Shown here: in pieces, positions 44,368 through 56,547 of the stretch
Position numbering within the stretch: the stretch's first letter is position 1
Layout: each line of letters starts with the position of its first letter
Assembly (NCBI GenBank): GCA_019828595.1
Contig: JAHQRK010000024.1
Location: forward strand, 806,001 to 870,000
Reading direction: 5' to 3'
From: Aphanomyces cochlioides
Lineage: Eukaryota; Oomycota; Saprolegniomycetes; Saprolegniales; Verrucalvaceae
Length of the DNA stretch: 64,000 nt
Made by a program: the position numbers and the translations under genes
The notes under the pieces: generated by a model
The model's database searches: none
What the model was told of the DNA's origin: nothing
The model's input: the letters and a program-made list of their open reading frames with translations, nothing else

Positions 44368-47300
44368 ATGATCATCGAAGGAAAAGTCTTGGCTTGGGCT
44401 GTACCAAGAAGACCCATGCGCGACCAATTCAAAGTGAGAAATGATGATTGGGGTTCTATAGTAGGCGATCGTGCCATTTTCAAAAATAGAACAAGCCAAG
44501 CTCTTGATGCTGCCGGCGATCCATTCGCCGCGCCATTTCGCGGTGAAGAAAGAGAACCGACTGCTGCGGAATCGAGTGCAGCAATCGACTTTTCTGCGTA
44601 GTGAAGGCATCAATCCAGACCACGTGAGTCTCATTCCTCGTGACTTCTATGTCGTTGAGACGAATGCCATCCCCAAGTACTCGAATCAATACGCATCCAC
44701 TTTCAACGGCACGACATGGGAAACAGTCATTTTCCCGTCATTGGAACCACATACGCGCAGAGAGGTCCTCCTGCTGAAGAGTGCTATGCACAAGATGGAA
44801 GAGCAATTAGATGGTGCGACACCAACTACAGCTTACACGGCAGAGCATAGTGAGAAGGAATGGGCCATGTACACGCTTTGCTTCGGAGAATTGATACGTC
44901 AGATAAAATTTATTTGTCGCGATCAAAGCTTACTTCTCCACGAGATCAAAGAGAAGCTGAACCAAGTCTTCCAGCGAGTCCTTGTGACAATGAAGGCTAT
45001 GGAGACTTCCGCTGCAGCCGCAGCTGAAATCGCCGTGAATCAAACTCCATCAACAGTCAGTGTCTTTGACGAAGATGAAACGAGTGCCCCAAACGAATTA
45101 CCTCCAACGATGTAGGGAGCAATCCTGACTCAAGAGCTCATATCGTTTTTAGGGACGACAACGAGCACATTGAATTTGTCTGTTCGTACTGCTATGAAGT
45201 TTATCGAGATCCGAAAGTTGAAACGCGTCGGCGTAGCACCATGCTGGGCTCACTCATGTTCAAGCGCTTGAGTATCGACATCGGTAGTGACATGGCCAAG
45301 TTACGGGCCGTCGTACAGCTCCAATCGGTCTACAGAGGTTATCGCACACGCGTGGAACTCGACCGTGCTGCTCGTATTCAGCAGCGGTTCCAAGCAGCTG
45401 TGTGTATTCAGAGGAATATTCGTGCTTTTATTGCTGTGAAGCGAGCAGCACATCAGCGACGTGTGTTGTTGGTGTGGATGCGACGGCTAAATCAAGTCGA
45501 AGCCGTTAGACGGATTCAGCGTGCTGCCCGTCGCTTTCTAGAGCGCATGAGGAATTTGAAACAAGCAAAGTTGGCTGACGTCGTGAGTCAATTTCGCCTC
45601 GTGAACCACCAGATTGCTGAAAAGATGCACGAGAAGGCACAACAAGTAAAGAAATTGCTTGAAAATGTCCAAGGGTACGACAATCAAGTTCGGGACATTG
45701 AAGCCATTCTTCATGAAGAGGAAACCGAAGCAACACCACAACCAACCAGTCCGACAAAACATCACATGGACGCTGTATGTGCGAGTGTCTCTCGTGGCCT
45801 TCGACTCATTCACGAACGTACAGCACGCCTAAGAGCACGAGAGGACAAACTAAAGGAAGAACTGGAAGCCACTCTACGCCAAGTGCAAGAAATGAAAGTC
45901 GCAGGAGATGCAGCTGACGCAACTGCAGATGACGACGCAGATGACGAAGATGATTGGCATCTGGAAGACGAAGATACAATAATGACACGCATCGATTCCA
46001 TGCCCGGAAACTTACGTCCTCGATTCGGACGAACGCTTACAAGACGAGACTCGAGCGGCTCCAACATAACATCGGCATCTGACCTCTTGGTACCCATGCC
46101 TCCACCTCCTCGTCATCATCCAGCGACCATTCTTCCATCTGCAGTTGGACTCCTCGCCCGTCTTGGCTCAGCTACCAATGTCAACATTCGATCAGCTCGA
46201 CCATTAGCATGGCTGAAGACTCTTATGTATGAAGTTTACGATGAAATCACAGATCCGCTGCCACCGACAGCAGCATCACCACTGCATTTTGCACTTTGGT
46301 TATCGCAAGGAGAGTTTCACCAAGTCCGCCAAAATGATATCTCCTTGATAAGCCTGTCGGATGCCGTTTATGAACACTTCCAATGCCGGTTTGGCCTCCC
46401 TGCTCTCATCGACCAAGCTGTTTCAGATCTTGTGATCACGATGGACTCGTATTCTTCGTCCGATAGCGATGTGGTGCTTTTCCAAGCCTTCTTAAATGGT
46501 GCCAGACCCCTTGCCGATCTTCGTTTCCTCTGCCATCTTCGTTCGCTGCTTCGCCCCCTTGAATTACGAGCCTATCGAGAAGTGGTTGAAATGCCCCAAG
46601 CTCTAAAGGTCGCTTACAGTCTTTTTCGAGTTGCAGAGGAGCCAAACCTGCCATCAACCGACTTGCCACGGCCGAGTGCACTCTTTGCTTTGTTCCAAAC
46701 ACAATTGCCATCGACAGAGCATATTCACTTGACCGATCTATTTGATCTTCTCTGCAAATTCCATGCTGACGCGCGTCTAGAGTGTCTTTATGACATTTGG
46801 ATCACGGAAAAGTTTTTGGAAATAGACTTGGACGGTGACAATGCCATCTCACCGGAGGAGTTTGTGAGAAGTTTGGAGCGTCTCCTCCATGCACCGACAA
46901 CGCGAGAACTCCGACAAATCTTCAGTCATGCTACTTATGCCTGCCCAAATGATATCATGCCTCGCATGAGCTTGGAGCTCTTCCGGACAACTTGTAGTCG
47001 CCTCCTCCGCAACAAGCAGCTTATCGCTGGACGTGCCGATGATCAAGGTTTAAACATGAGTCCCGTCAAGCGAAGACAGCTGGTGCACAATATTCAGCTA
47101 GTGCGGGCAATCGCGAGATGTTGGCACGACAAGAAAGATCTTGCACAGGAGTACCTCGACAAAATTCTGGACCATTCGGGTCTTTTGCGGAACCTCGTCG
47201 CGTACCTTGTGCATTTGCGGGGTGAACTCGAGCGCGTTCTCTTGTCAAACCATGATGGAGCACTTGAACACTCCATGCGAGCATGGAATATATATTCCAC

Positions 47301-47481
47301 TATCGTATGTGTCTTACTGGTGCTCCATGAAGGAAAGCGAGGCGAGCATAGCATTTCTGCAGCAGAAACACATCTCGTGGAGCTTGAGAAAGTCTGGAAG
47401 CTTCATGCCAGTTTCAAGGACGACGTCCCGAAGAAAGAAGACGCAGTCTCATCTCCATCGCCAGTCATACCATCCACCTAA
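44368..47481 (+). CDS. IQ-motif and EF-hand protein of unknown function
   Basis: The main exons are about 44465-45111 and 45153-47481 (41-bp intron); the 5' end (44368 or an exon near 44254) is unresolved. Features in order: a helical N-terminal region (FGELIRQIKFICRDQSLLL), a CSYC pair, three IQ motifs binding calmodulin (VVQLQSVYRGYRTRVELDR; AVCIQRNIRAFIAVKR; VRRIQRAARRFLERM), coiled coil, acidic linker, a large helical region, one EF-hand (DLDGDNAISPEEF) and a Ser/Pro tail. It suggests a Ca2+/calmodulin-regulated scaffold, perhaps cytoskeletal or flagellar; no named family. Confidence 0.7.
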
Positions 47482-48296
47482 TCATCAGCAGCTTCATTCA
47501 CGCAGAGACATCATCAGAAAATGAAAGTTATGATGGTGATCGTGTGTTTTTCATTGAACTGCGATGCATCCAGAGATGGGCAGAATATTATTTTTCACTA
47601 TTCTCTATTTGAGTATTAGAGAATTATTTATTCCATCCACCATCATGATGAAATAAATAATTCGAATAATTCCTTGGTGGCTTGTACGCGCAAAATGAAC
47701 TTGTTATCGATTACTATTAATAGCACTGACAATTCTTCTTCACTGTTGGGTGCTACACATTGCCATTATTTGTCTATCCATTATATATCGCCATGACATC
47801 GTGGACATCCCACAATTTGCAGTTCGCATGGAGGCAAAGTTGAGATTTAAGAGTCGGAGGCGGCCACGACGATCACTAAGCACATTCTTGGCGACCGAAA
47901 TCAGTCGCTCATACATATTGGATGTCGAACGCAGGAACGGCAATCGAAACACCTCGTGATAGCGCTCGAAGGACCATTCATCATGATAGTTTGGAACAGT
48001 GGGAATTATTTGGAATATGTGAATTATTTATTTCTCTTTGACCAGCTAGAAAATAAATTATTCCTGATATTGTCTTTTTCACTGAAATTTGTATTTTTGA
48101 CAAAAAATTGAAATATTCTCAAATACTATTCAGGTATAGTGAGTTCAAGTGTAATATGAAAGTACATTCAATAAAGTAAAGTTTTGAATGTGTGTTTTGT
48201 GTGTGTTTTTGTCAGGAAGATTCTGATTGGCTATAGATTTCGAATAGATTTGGAAAAATAGATACATTTTTCACCCCGTTCACAATTTAGAGTGTA
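47482..48296. other. AT-rich region with hAT fragment
   Basis: Apart from the hAT relic at 47740-47952 nothing coding is seen. An inverted repeat AATTATTTATT ... AATAAATAATT (about 47624-47664) and many ATTATT words give it a MITE-like look. Confidence 0.4.
47740..47952 (-). pseudogene. hAT transposase C-terminal fragment
   Basis: The frame reads PFLRSTSNMYERLISVAKN then VLSDRRGRLRLLNLNFASM, matching the hAT C-terminal dimerisation motif (E.lFS.a..v.s..R..L.......l...N). About 70 codons only; no zinc finger or catalytic core nearby. It is a truncated relic. Confidence 0.55.
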
Positions 48297-49878
48297 CTAC
48301 TCTGTCCCACGAGATATGTCAGTCGGAACAAAAGCTTTTGTCCCACGAGATATGTCGTTCTAAAAATTTGATTGGCTGATTCTATACAAAACAATTTCAT
48401 TGGACAAAATTGATCTCTTCAGATATGAACGTGAGACATCAGTGCTGAAATGTATGGCTCAACGTCCCATGACAACGCCGCACCAAGCTCACCCTTCCGA
48501 CGTTTTGCTTCTTTTCCAATACGCGGCATCTTGTACTTGTTTCCGCCCCCACATTCCACGATCGAGTGCATGACAGCCTGCATCGTCAGGAAGACATTGT
48601 CCAACGTCTTGGAAGGGAGTTGGGTGAAGGCAGTCTTGACGTTGTCGGTAAGATCGTTGAGGGTGGAGCCGGGCAACTTTTGTTGTAGAGCTTGAACTGC
48701 GTTGAAGATACCAAGATCCAGAATGTTAAGATCTGGGCTGTTGGGCGGTTGGCTTCCAAAAACAATCTCTCGGTCGTTCGTGCGACAAGCTTTGTCGATC
48801 TCGGGATCCTTCTCAACTCGATGAGGTGAGGCATTATCATGCTGCAAGATGATTGTCCTCACGTCAGGCGGAAAGCATTCATGGATTCTTGGAAGCACGT
48901 CTTCGAGCAGAATCTTCTTGTATGAAGCCGTATTCACACTCACTGGTTTCTTCTCAATGGTACCAGCAACGCGATTTCTTGATGTTCGAGCAGCAGGTAC
49001 GTCTTCCAAGAAGGGCCAAATTCCAACCTTGCCATCGTAGAAAACTCCATTTGCCATGCGTGGCCGGTAAACCGCTGCCAAGAACATGATCCGAGGAATA
49101 AACTTCTTGTTTTTGGCAGTGCCGTGTGGAATATCTTCCCATGATGCAAGGTAAAACTTCGACTTTATCTTCTTCAGGCTGAACCATTTTTCGTCTAGAA
49201 AGACATGGTCATACAGAGCATCAAAACACACCGTTCTCCCGTCTGTTGAGGCGTATGATTGAGCATGAACGAATCTAGCTTCCATGTTGTCGTTGGAGAG
49301 CATGGGCTTTAGAGTTGAGCTTGATCGAACAAATTCTCCATTCTTAAAATACCTATGTAGTGTCGAACGACTCATGTCAAGTGTCGCTGCCATTGTTCTA
49401 ATGTCCATCTTTTGAGCTGGAGGAAGCTTTGCTATTTTGTCTTGTAATGCTTCCACCTGTTCAGGAGACCGCTTTCGCACTCGCCTTGTTTTGAAGTCAT
49501 GGCCATTCTTCCCTCTTGCCCAAAGACGTTCGACTGTCCTGACTGAAACATTGTATTGTTTCGCCAGCTCATTCATTCCATTTTTCAATGTCTCTCCTCT
49601 TGAGACTCTCTCTACGAGTCCAAGAAAGACGGCTTTCCTGTCGTGAGGTTGCAGATGGCACTTCATGGCGAATTAAAAGTGAGTATACATATTTCAATAG
49701 TACAATTTCAAGCGCGCGAAACCAGTGGAGTTTGGCGCAATTATCGACGATTTTATATGCTATCGAATCAGCTTGCTTTGAACTTTCCATTTCTACCAAT
49801 CATTTATGAACAAAGTCATTCTCTGAATTTTACGGGCTGAAAAATACTTCGACCGACATATCTCGTGGGACAGAGTAG
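48297..49878. mobile_element. Tc1/mariner element, full length with TIRs
   Basis: Both ends begin CTACTCTGTCCCACGAGATA in inverted orientation, similarity continuing as TGTC(A/G)GTCG, and both are flanked by TA (48295-48296 and 49879-49880), the expected target duplication. The left end has an extra internal direct copy of GTCCCACGAGATATGTC at about 48340. The 1,582-bp element contains one transposase gene and no visible damage. Confidence 0.92.
48419..49666 (-). CDS. Tc1/mariner transposase, intact frame
   Basis: 415-aa uninterrupted frame. N-terminal helix-turn-helix regions (LAKQYNVSVRTVERLWARG; DIRTMAATLDMSRSTLHRYF), then the DDE domain with D in FLDEKWFSL, D in ILQHDNASPH and the third acidic residue in PPNSPDLNILDLG. 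These catalyse cut-and-paste transposition at TA. Proteins of this type, with a long spacer region, are common in oomycetes. Complete frame plus intact TIRs suggest recent activity. Confidence 0.92.
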   Translation of the reverse strand: MKCHLQPHDRKAVFLGLVERVSRGETLKNGMNELAKQYNVSVRTVERLWARGKNGHDFKTRRVRKRSPEQVEALQDKIAKLPPAQKMDIRTMAATLDMSRSTLHRYFKNGEFVRSSSTLKPMLSNDNMEARFVHAQSYASTDGRTVCFDALYDHVFLDEKWFSLKKIKSKFYLASWEDIPHGTAKNKKFIPRIMFLAAVYRPRMANGVFYDGKVGIWPFLEDVPAARTSRNRVAGTIEKKPVSVNTASYKKILLEDVLPRIHECFPPDVRTIILQHDNASPHRVEKDPEIDKACRTNDREIVFGSQPPNSPDLNILDLGIFNAVQALQQKLPGSTLNDLTDNVKTAFTQLPSKTLDNVFLTMQAVMHSIVECGGGNKYKMPRIGKEAKRRKGELGAALSWDVEPYISALMSHVHI

Positions 49879-49880
49879 TA

Positions 49881-50392
49881 TGTAACAATAGAATATTTAA
49901 ATAATTCTTTTCAGAATATATTTTGACACGTCTCTGAAGTTATCGCTTATCTAGATGCATCTCAACATAGACATCTCGAAGAGCTTTTAGTGCGTCCACG
50001 TAGGTAATTGGAGCCGTAAAGTCAAAGCTGAATTCTGTGAACGACAAGCAGTTCATGTGTGGTTGACACAAGAATTGCCAGATTTGTGTATCTACTTTGA
50101 GCTCCTCGGGTGATCTTTTCCTCCGGACGATCTATATTTCGTGTTTGACCATCTGATCGAGTGAAGTTCGTTGCCCAGTCTCGTTTGCAGGCAAACTTTT
50201 AGTCAGTGTGCATGGGCATCCGCATCTACAACGTTTTCGGGCATGGTAAACGAAGAAGAATTGAGCTATCTATGGAAGTTTCAAGTTGCATTGTGCAAAG
50301 AGAATTGCTCGCGACAAACCTTATGTTTGGAGCAATAGGAAGTTCATCGTCGCCTCATCGAGAACCGTGAGGTGTCGAGACGGATCTACTGC
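49881..50392. other. Intergenic, nothing recognised
   Basis: No open frame with recognisable domains and no repeat seen between the mariner element and the CCAAT module. Confidence 0.35.
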
Positions 50393-50480
50393 TCGTTGAT
50401 TGGTCAAAACGATTTCATTCTATCCAATGGGATACCCCCAATCGGTTCGATTTGAACCATACTTTGATAAAGATATTGTG
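50393..50480 (+). repeat. CCAAT module, copy D, upstream of Crypton 2
   Basis: Starts CTCGTTGATTGGTCAAAACG, with CTATCCAATGGGATACCCCC and the end TTTGATAAAGATATTGTG. It is nearly identical in the core to copies A, B and C. It lies about 200-270 bp upstream of the second recombinase frame, as in Crypton 1. Confidence 0.65.
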
Positions 50481-50676
50481 ATTTTCGTCCAAATTTGCCA
50501 TTGTCCGTTATTTGCTTGCTCAAACAGGGATAAATTGTCCAGTTGCTTGTTGGTCTGTCAGGTGTTTTCGATCAATAGATATTTATCACTCATATATACA
50601 CATACAATGATATCTTACAACGTTTTGCATGGCTTCTTGCCAGGCAGTTTGGGGTCGTGTGTGATTGGCCATAAGA

Positions 50677-52270
50677 TGCCAGACGAAGTCATACAGTCAC
50701 TTCAAGAAGAGCAGAAATCAGCAAAAGCGGTGCTCAACTAGTATACAGGAGTTGCGCGAAAGCAGGGTGTCGAAATCGACAAAGAAGATGTACCAAAGTG
50801 GCCTCAATGTGATTAGGAAGTGGATAATCAACCACGGAAACCCAGCAATGCTCGATCCAATTGGTGATCCTGACGGCGAGATAAACCTGGAGTCCTTCAA
50901 ATACGAAGACTTTCTTGCATTCATTGAATGGACCATTCAAAACACTAGCAACAAGCCTGGTACTCTCTGCGGCTATAGATCTGCGTTGCGAGACTACTAC
51001 AAACAAAAGAAAATACCATATCCAGTCGAATTCGAAGACGGCATGAAAGAAATCTTCCAAGGTTTGCCTTGAAAGAAATGGTCTGACCTGATATGGTAGG
51101 AATTCGTCGAGTCCATGCAGAATCCACTCAAAATGGCGATATACGCGACGTCGGAAAGAAACCCCTTGGATTTTCTACTTATTCTTTAGCCTGCAAAAAT
51201 TCTTTGGTGCTCTTGGACGAAGGCTTTGCCCATCTTTTTCTTACTCTGACTTGGAACTTGATGTGCCGGTCCAACTCGACACAAACTGTGAGAATCGAAC
51301 ATCTATCATTCGAGGAAGACGCTTTGGGAGTCACGTTCTACAAGAGTAAAACCGATCAAAGTGGAACAAAGCGTCGAGATCCCAAACACGTGTATGCCAA
51401 TCCTCTGGAACCCGATGTATGTGTGGTGCTTGCTTTGGGTATATACTTCGCTTGCAATCCTGGCCTTGAAACTGGGTGTCTCTTCCCTGGATCAAATCAA
51501 CGAGACAGATTTGGAAAAACTTTGCAGCAACTAGTTGAAAGAAGTGTGTCAAATCATGGAAAGCTCGAGTTCGGAACGCATTCTATTCGCAAAGGCGTCG
51601 CTACCTTTGCGTGCTCAGGTAGTACCAGTGGACCATCTATCGTAAGTGTCTGCATCCGTTGTGGATGGAGCATAGGCCATGTGTTAGAAAGGTACATGCG
51701 TTATGAGCGTGCTGGTGACCAGTTTCTTGGCCGTGTTGTCGCTGGTTTGCCAATGGACAGCACAAAATTTGCTCAATTACCCCCACACTTTCCTCTTGTT
51801 CCATCATCTCTAGTCACTCCAACAATCGAAACCATGTTCCCTCATTTGGCACGTTTGGCGTCCATGGATTGATCTTGTCAATGTGTCTGGCCTCTCTCGT
51901 TCATCACGGTCCATATTTGGTCTCCGTTTTGCCAAAACGCCATGTTCTCTTGTCAACTCATCTTTTCCGAAACAATGATACGATGAATGCATTGCGTCAA
52001 GAAGTTTTGCTCGATTCAACGTTTCTGAAGTCTACTGGAATACCGCCTCATGTTGCTCTATATGCTTGGATTGCAGAGAGTCAAAATGCTATCCAAGCTC
52101 TACCTGACGTTATAGTGGATCGTGTTGGCGAGCTCATTGAGGAAAAAGGAGTAGCCGCTGGCAATATCACTCATGCTTTGTTGAAATCAACAATTACCGA
52201 ACTAATGCAGCAATCTAACTACAGATCCCCACCAGATCAACCGCCATCCGTATTTCCTCCTCCTCTTGGT
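50677..52270 (+). pseudogene. Crypton tyrosine recombinase, copy 2, 5' part
   Basis: Frames 50677-51063 (with a frame change near 50740), a 38-bp intron (about 51064-51101; the same site and phase as Crypton 1's first intron) and 51102-51872. Motifs: STKKMYQSGLNVIRKWI, WNLMCRSNSTQTVR, GTHSIRKGVATFACSGS, RCGWSIGHVLERYMRYERA, GDQFLGRVVAGLP. A frameshift near 51850 shifts to LSMCLASLVHHGPYLVSVLP. The open frame stops at 52271 only because a LINE is inserted there; the rest of the gene resumes at 59662. Confidence 0.8.
52255..52270. repeat. 16-bp target site duplication, left copy
   Basis: TCCTCCTCCTCTTGGT here is repeated exactly at 59646-59661 on the other side of the LINE. One copy in the undisturbed gene encodes PPPLG within the Crypton frame. 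Confidence 0.9.
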
Positions 52271-52415
52271 TAAATGAGTTGTATTAACCTTATTTTTGAG
52301 CAAAGGCCCTAATGACTTACTAATTTGCCTCGTACTGTATAAATAGAACTTGGAAAACAGAATATGGCAAAGTGGTCATTGAACAGGAGATGAAGTGAGT
52401 GAGCCGTCAGCTCAC

Positions 52416-55400
52416 TCATGAAACGACGCTGTTAGGAATGATGTGTTGACGTAACCAGGGGTCCGAAGATAGATGCTTGAGCACATTGAATACCTTGGTG
52501 TATCCCTTCTTGAGAGGGAGATCAACCAGGAGCTGTTGTAGATGTAGCTTGATCAAAGAGGCAGCATGAATGGCAACTTCCATCGGACTCTTCGCTGTGA
52601 GGTCGGGTCGAAAGGTGCGATCGGCACGTTGGAGCCATATTTGATAATACACGCAGGCTCGGACAATCGGCCAGATCTTCAGATAGCCACGGATGTAGTA
52701 TCCATCGGACGGCTTGGGCGTCTCGTAGAACATTTCCAGACACGTTGACGGAAAGGAACACTCGAGCAGTCGCTGGATTGTCTTGAAGGAATACCAAACA
52801 GATTGACCATATCCACAAGAGAACAGGAAATGCTCGTACGTCTCATTGACACGACAGAAGACACACGTCGGCTTGGGGTTTTGGTACTGAAACAGATATT
52901 GCATGGCGTTGGCGCGGAGAAGGGTCTTGAAAATGAACTCTCCATATCGAGGGCGAATGTGGTTGGGTTGGAGGAAGGCGGCAAGTTGGGTAAGGCGCTT
53001 GGGGTCTTCGTAAAAGTTGGATGGCAGGTTGAGATGCTTGGAAGGAAGAATGGACGAGCTGACAGCTGGAGAAGCTCTGATCTTAGCCGATTTCGAAGTC
53101 GCAAGCGCCAACAAGATCGGACTCGAGTCAGGGTGTATCATCCAGTGCCATTCCATCCATTCAGAGCTTGGCGTCGGCAAATGGAACTCGGGAGCATCCT
53201 CTTCAGAAACAATCTCAAACAATCGTGATAACTTGGTCACCAAGATTGAGATTCATTGTTTCGTTGGAGGGACAAAATTGGCTTGGCGGCAGGCACGGTT
53301 GATTTTGTCGAACAAGATCGAAGCTGGCCAAACTCGCTGACACGGAGTCAACAAATGCGACAACTTCGTGATGTGAAGCGAAGCCAATACATTGGCTTGG
53401 TCTTGCGTCGATGTAGAGCACTGATCGTATAGGTCTTCGAGTCCAGGCAGATAAGAGTTGTGCCAAAGGGGAACATCCAAAGATGAGATGTGATTTGGAC
53501 AGCCGTACGGAGTCCAGCGGGATTCAAACCAGCTACTCAATAAGGCTTTCCACATTGGAGTGATATTGGAATTCTTGTACAGTTGTCTGATGAATGCAGA
53601 AGAGCCATTTGCCAAGAGGAGATCTCGGGGGGAACCCCATGGGTGAAAAGCCTTCTCGAGGAGAGTATAGCCCGGCGTAATCCAGGCGGACATGGCAGAC
53701 TTGCGGGGTGGGGTGGTGATGGGTTGAATGCATCTGATCATAACAGAGCGGTTGTGTTGTTGCCATAAAGCAAGTGCATGGTGCAGGCCTAAGCCACTGG
53801 ACTTCTTCGGCATGAATATGATCTCCTTTTTGATCAAACGGAGGCCATGGACAGAGGAGGATGGGTTGATTTCTTCACCATGCATAAATTGAAGCATGGC
53901 CTTGTCGATCTTTTTGGCCAGGTCTTTATCGGCAGGGACAAAAGCCAGTTGGTACCATGACACAGGCAGACATATGCTGTGCAGGATAGTGACTTTTCCG
54001 GCCATGGTTCGAGCCTTGTAGAGCCACAAAGACAAGCGAGCCACAAACTTCTCAAACACGTAATTGAACGTGCCAATGGAGAAAGATTTGGCGCAACCAA
54101 GATACCAAGAGCCTTCACGGGACTGTCGGAAGTAACTTGTAGTGAGGCAAGGTTCCCATTCAACTGGCTGTAGGTCAGAATTTGGGTCTTGTCTACGTTG
54201 AGTCGGAAACCAGACGTGTCGCAAAAGGTTTGAACCAATGCAAGCTGCCGGTGGAGGCACGTCTCATTTGCCGCATAGAGTTGCGAGTCGTCGGCAAAGT
54301 AACTCCCAGTGTGGTAGCGATCCCCACACTTGATGCCATAGTTGGAGTGTTGCCGTTGGAGTTGGCACATCGGTTCCAAAGCGATCACAAACAGAAGTGG
54401 CGACAGTGGATCACCTTACAACACACCGCGTGAGATGTGAACTGGCTTGGACAAGAAGCCGTTCACCAAGATGCGAGACTTGCGGCCCGAGTACAGTACG
54501 CGAACCATGTCAACAAAGGTTTCGGGAAAGCCATAGTGACGGAGGACGCGGAGCAAGTACGCGTGGTCCAGCGATCAAAAGCTTTCTCAAAGTCAAGCAG
54601 TACCACCATCGAGGACGGACTGTGTAGTTTGATGTGGTGCAGCGTGTCATCCAGTCGTGCAATATTGGTTTGGATATTGCTTCGACGGATAAAGCCTTGC
54701 TGGTCCGGGTGGATGATGTGTCGAATGTGGCGCTGGAGTCGATAGGCCAGAATACTCGTCAGGATTTTCACATCCGTGTTGAGTAGGCTAATGGGCCGAT
54801 AGTTCTTGGCTTGTGACTTGGGGCCTTTCTTGTGCAGCAACACCAGCGTACTGACAAGTTGCATGGGAGTCAAGCGAGGGTGAGAATGGAGCTGGTGTGT
54901 GAATAGCAGCTCCAATACCAACGACCACTTGTGAGGTGCAAGTTTGAGGACTTCGAATGGCAGAGCGTTGGGACCTGGCGCTGAGTTCGAACTGCTGTGT
55001 CGAATAGCATGATAGAACTCGTTGACGCGCAAGGGAGCCGACAGCTCTTTCTGGGCTTGCTCTGGCAGTTGCTTGTGTCGAGTCAATGGGGTCAGAAATG
55101 ACGACACTTCGTCTCCAGATCGCTGCACCTCGGGAGCTGCAAACAAGTCCTTGTAGTAGTCGACCAGGACGTCAGACATGCCTTGTTGATTGGAGACAAC
55201 ATTTCCATTGACATCCACCAACTCTTTGAAGACTGTCTTCTTCAAGGGGGTAGGGACAGGGGACATGAAGTGGAACTTGGACGAGCGCCCTGCTTTGTAC
55301 AAGTGAAGTTGGAACGCCTGGTCTTGACGAAACTGCTTGTCTCGATCTTGCAGCTCGTGAATTTGCTTTTGAAGGGCTCGCACTCGATCCACTAGCACTG

Positions 55401-56469
55401 AATCTTGACGCATGTTGGGGACTTGCAAAAGCGAAGCGATCTCGACAGCTAACTTCTTCAACGGCAGACGTTGTTTCTCCAATCGTTGAGAATGGAATTC
55501 CTTGAGTTGGGAGCGGATATCATTGACCAGCATGTCGTAGGCCTTGGAGATATTGTGGAATGTTGGAGACTTGTCCAAAAATCGATCCAGACATCCATGA
55601 ACAATCTCGGCCGCTCGTGGTAGACGAAGTAGCCAAGTTGGAGCTTTCCATGATCCACAGCCATGGCGCAATGTTTGACGCTTTGTGATGATACGACATG
55701 CCACGTGGTCAGCCTGTGGAACGTGTGGCATGTGCGTCGCCTTCCAATGACGAAGACCCGCCAAGGTGGACGAACAAAAGATGTAGTCAAGTCGGTTGGT
55801 GAGTGTGGGACTTGTGAAGGTTCTTGCCACGGGGTTTTGACGGCGAAACAGATCCACCAGAGACAAACAGTGCATCCATTGTTCCAGTTGAAAGGTGCCG
55901 GCCATGGTGGAGGTACTGGGTCTCAACGAATCCAAATCTTTGTTGAGAGTGCAGTTGAAATCTCCTCCAACAATGTGGAGCGCATGTGGAGGAAAGTCGC
56001 GTGGCAATTCTTCGAAGTAACTTGCTCGTTCTTGGAAGGCTGCCGGCGCATAGATATTGTGGAGAACGACTGTCAGTGGACCCAGAGTACATCGCACTTG
56101 TAGATAACGACCACGAAGCACTGGGTTGTCATGAGGGACTTGAGTGGCGTTCTTCAAAGGAGAGTGAGGATGTATCAACGTAGCCAGACCTCCAGTGGCT
56201 GGCGACGTGGATACTTCAGGGTAAATAGGCTCTTCAAAGAACAAAGAGCCTTCGTGGTTTGTGATGCGTTGCCAATGGAACGCAACACGGCCGTGGAGAC
56301 TTGGCGTGCGGAAACGGGTTTCTTGGATAAAGGAAACGTCGTGAACACTTGATAGTTTGTCGAGGATGTACCGATGACTGTTGGAGAAGCCATTGGTGTT
56401 GAGGGAGATGATTTGTGTGTCCCAGGCCATGAGTTCAGTTGGGACATCGGAGAAGTTGTTGTCACTCAT
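52416..56469 (-). pseudogene. LINE ORF2: APE endonuclease and reverse transcriptase
   Basis: Start ATG at 56469 (MSDNNFSDVP). Endonuclease: IISLNTNGFSN, FIQETR, VGGDFNCTLN, RLDYIFCSS, ADHVACRI. Reverse transcriptase: NYRPISLLNTDVKILTSIL, HPDQQGFI, VLLDFEKAFDR, ALEPM, and the catalytic box FADD (YADD family). C-terminus: CVFCRVNETYEHFLFSC, a zf-RVT-like finger. Lesions: a one-base loss just after FEKAFDR (near 54580), a TAA in the following region (near 54424), a frame change near 54200 and a TGA at 53253-53255. This copy cannot make the full protein. Confidence 0.88.
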
Positions 56470-56547
56470 CACGAGTACAGATGAAAAAGAGTAGAATGGA
56501 GGGGTCAGAGGGGAGGTTGAAATGGATTGAAGCACGAGATAGAAGCC

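Noticed and set aside
53979..56352. Several plus-strand frames over the LINE
   Set aside because: Antisense shadows of ORF2 without recognisable domains.
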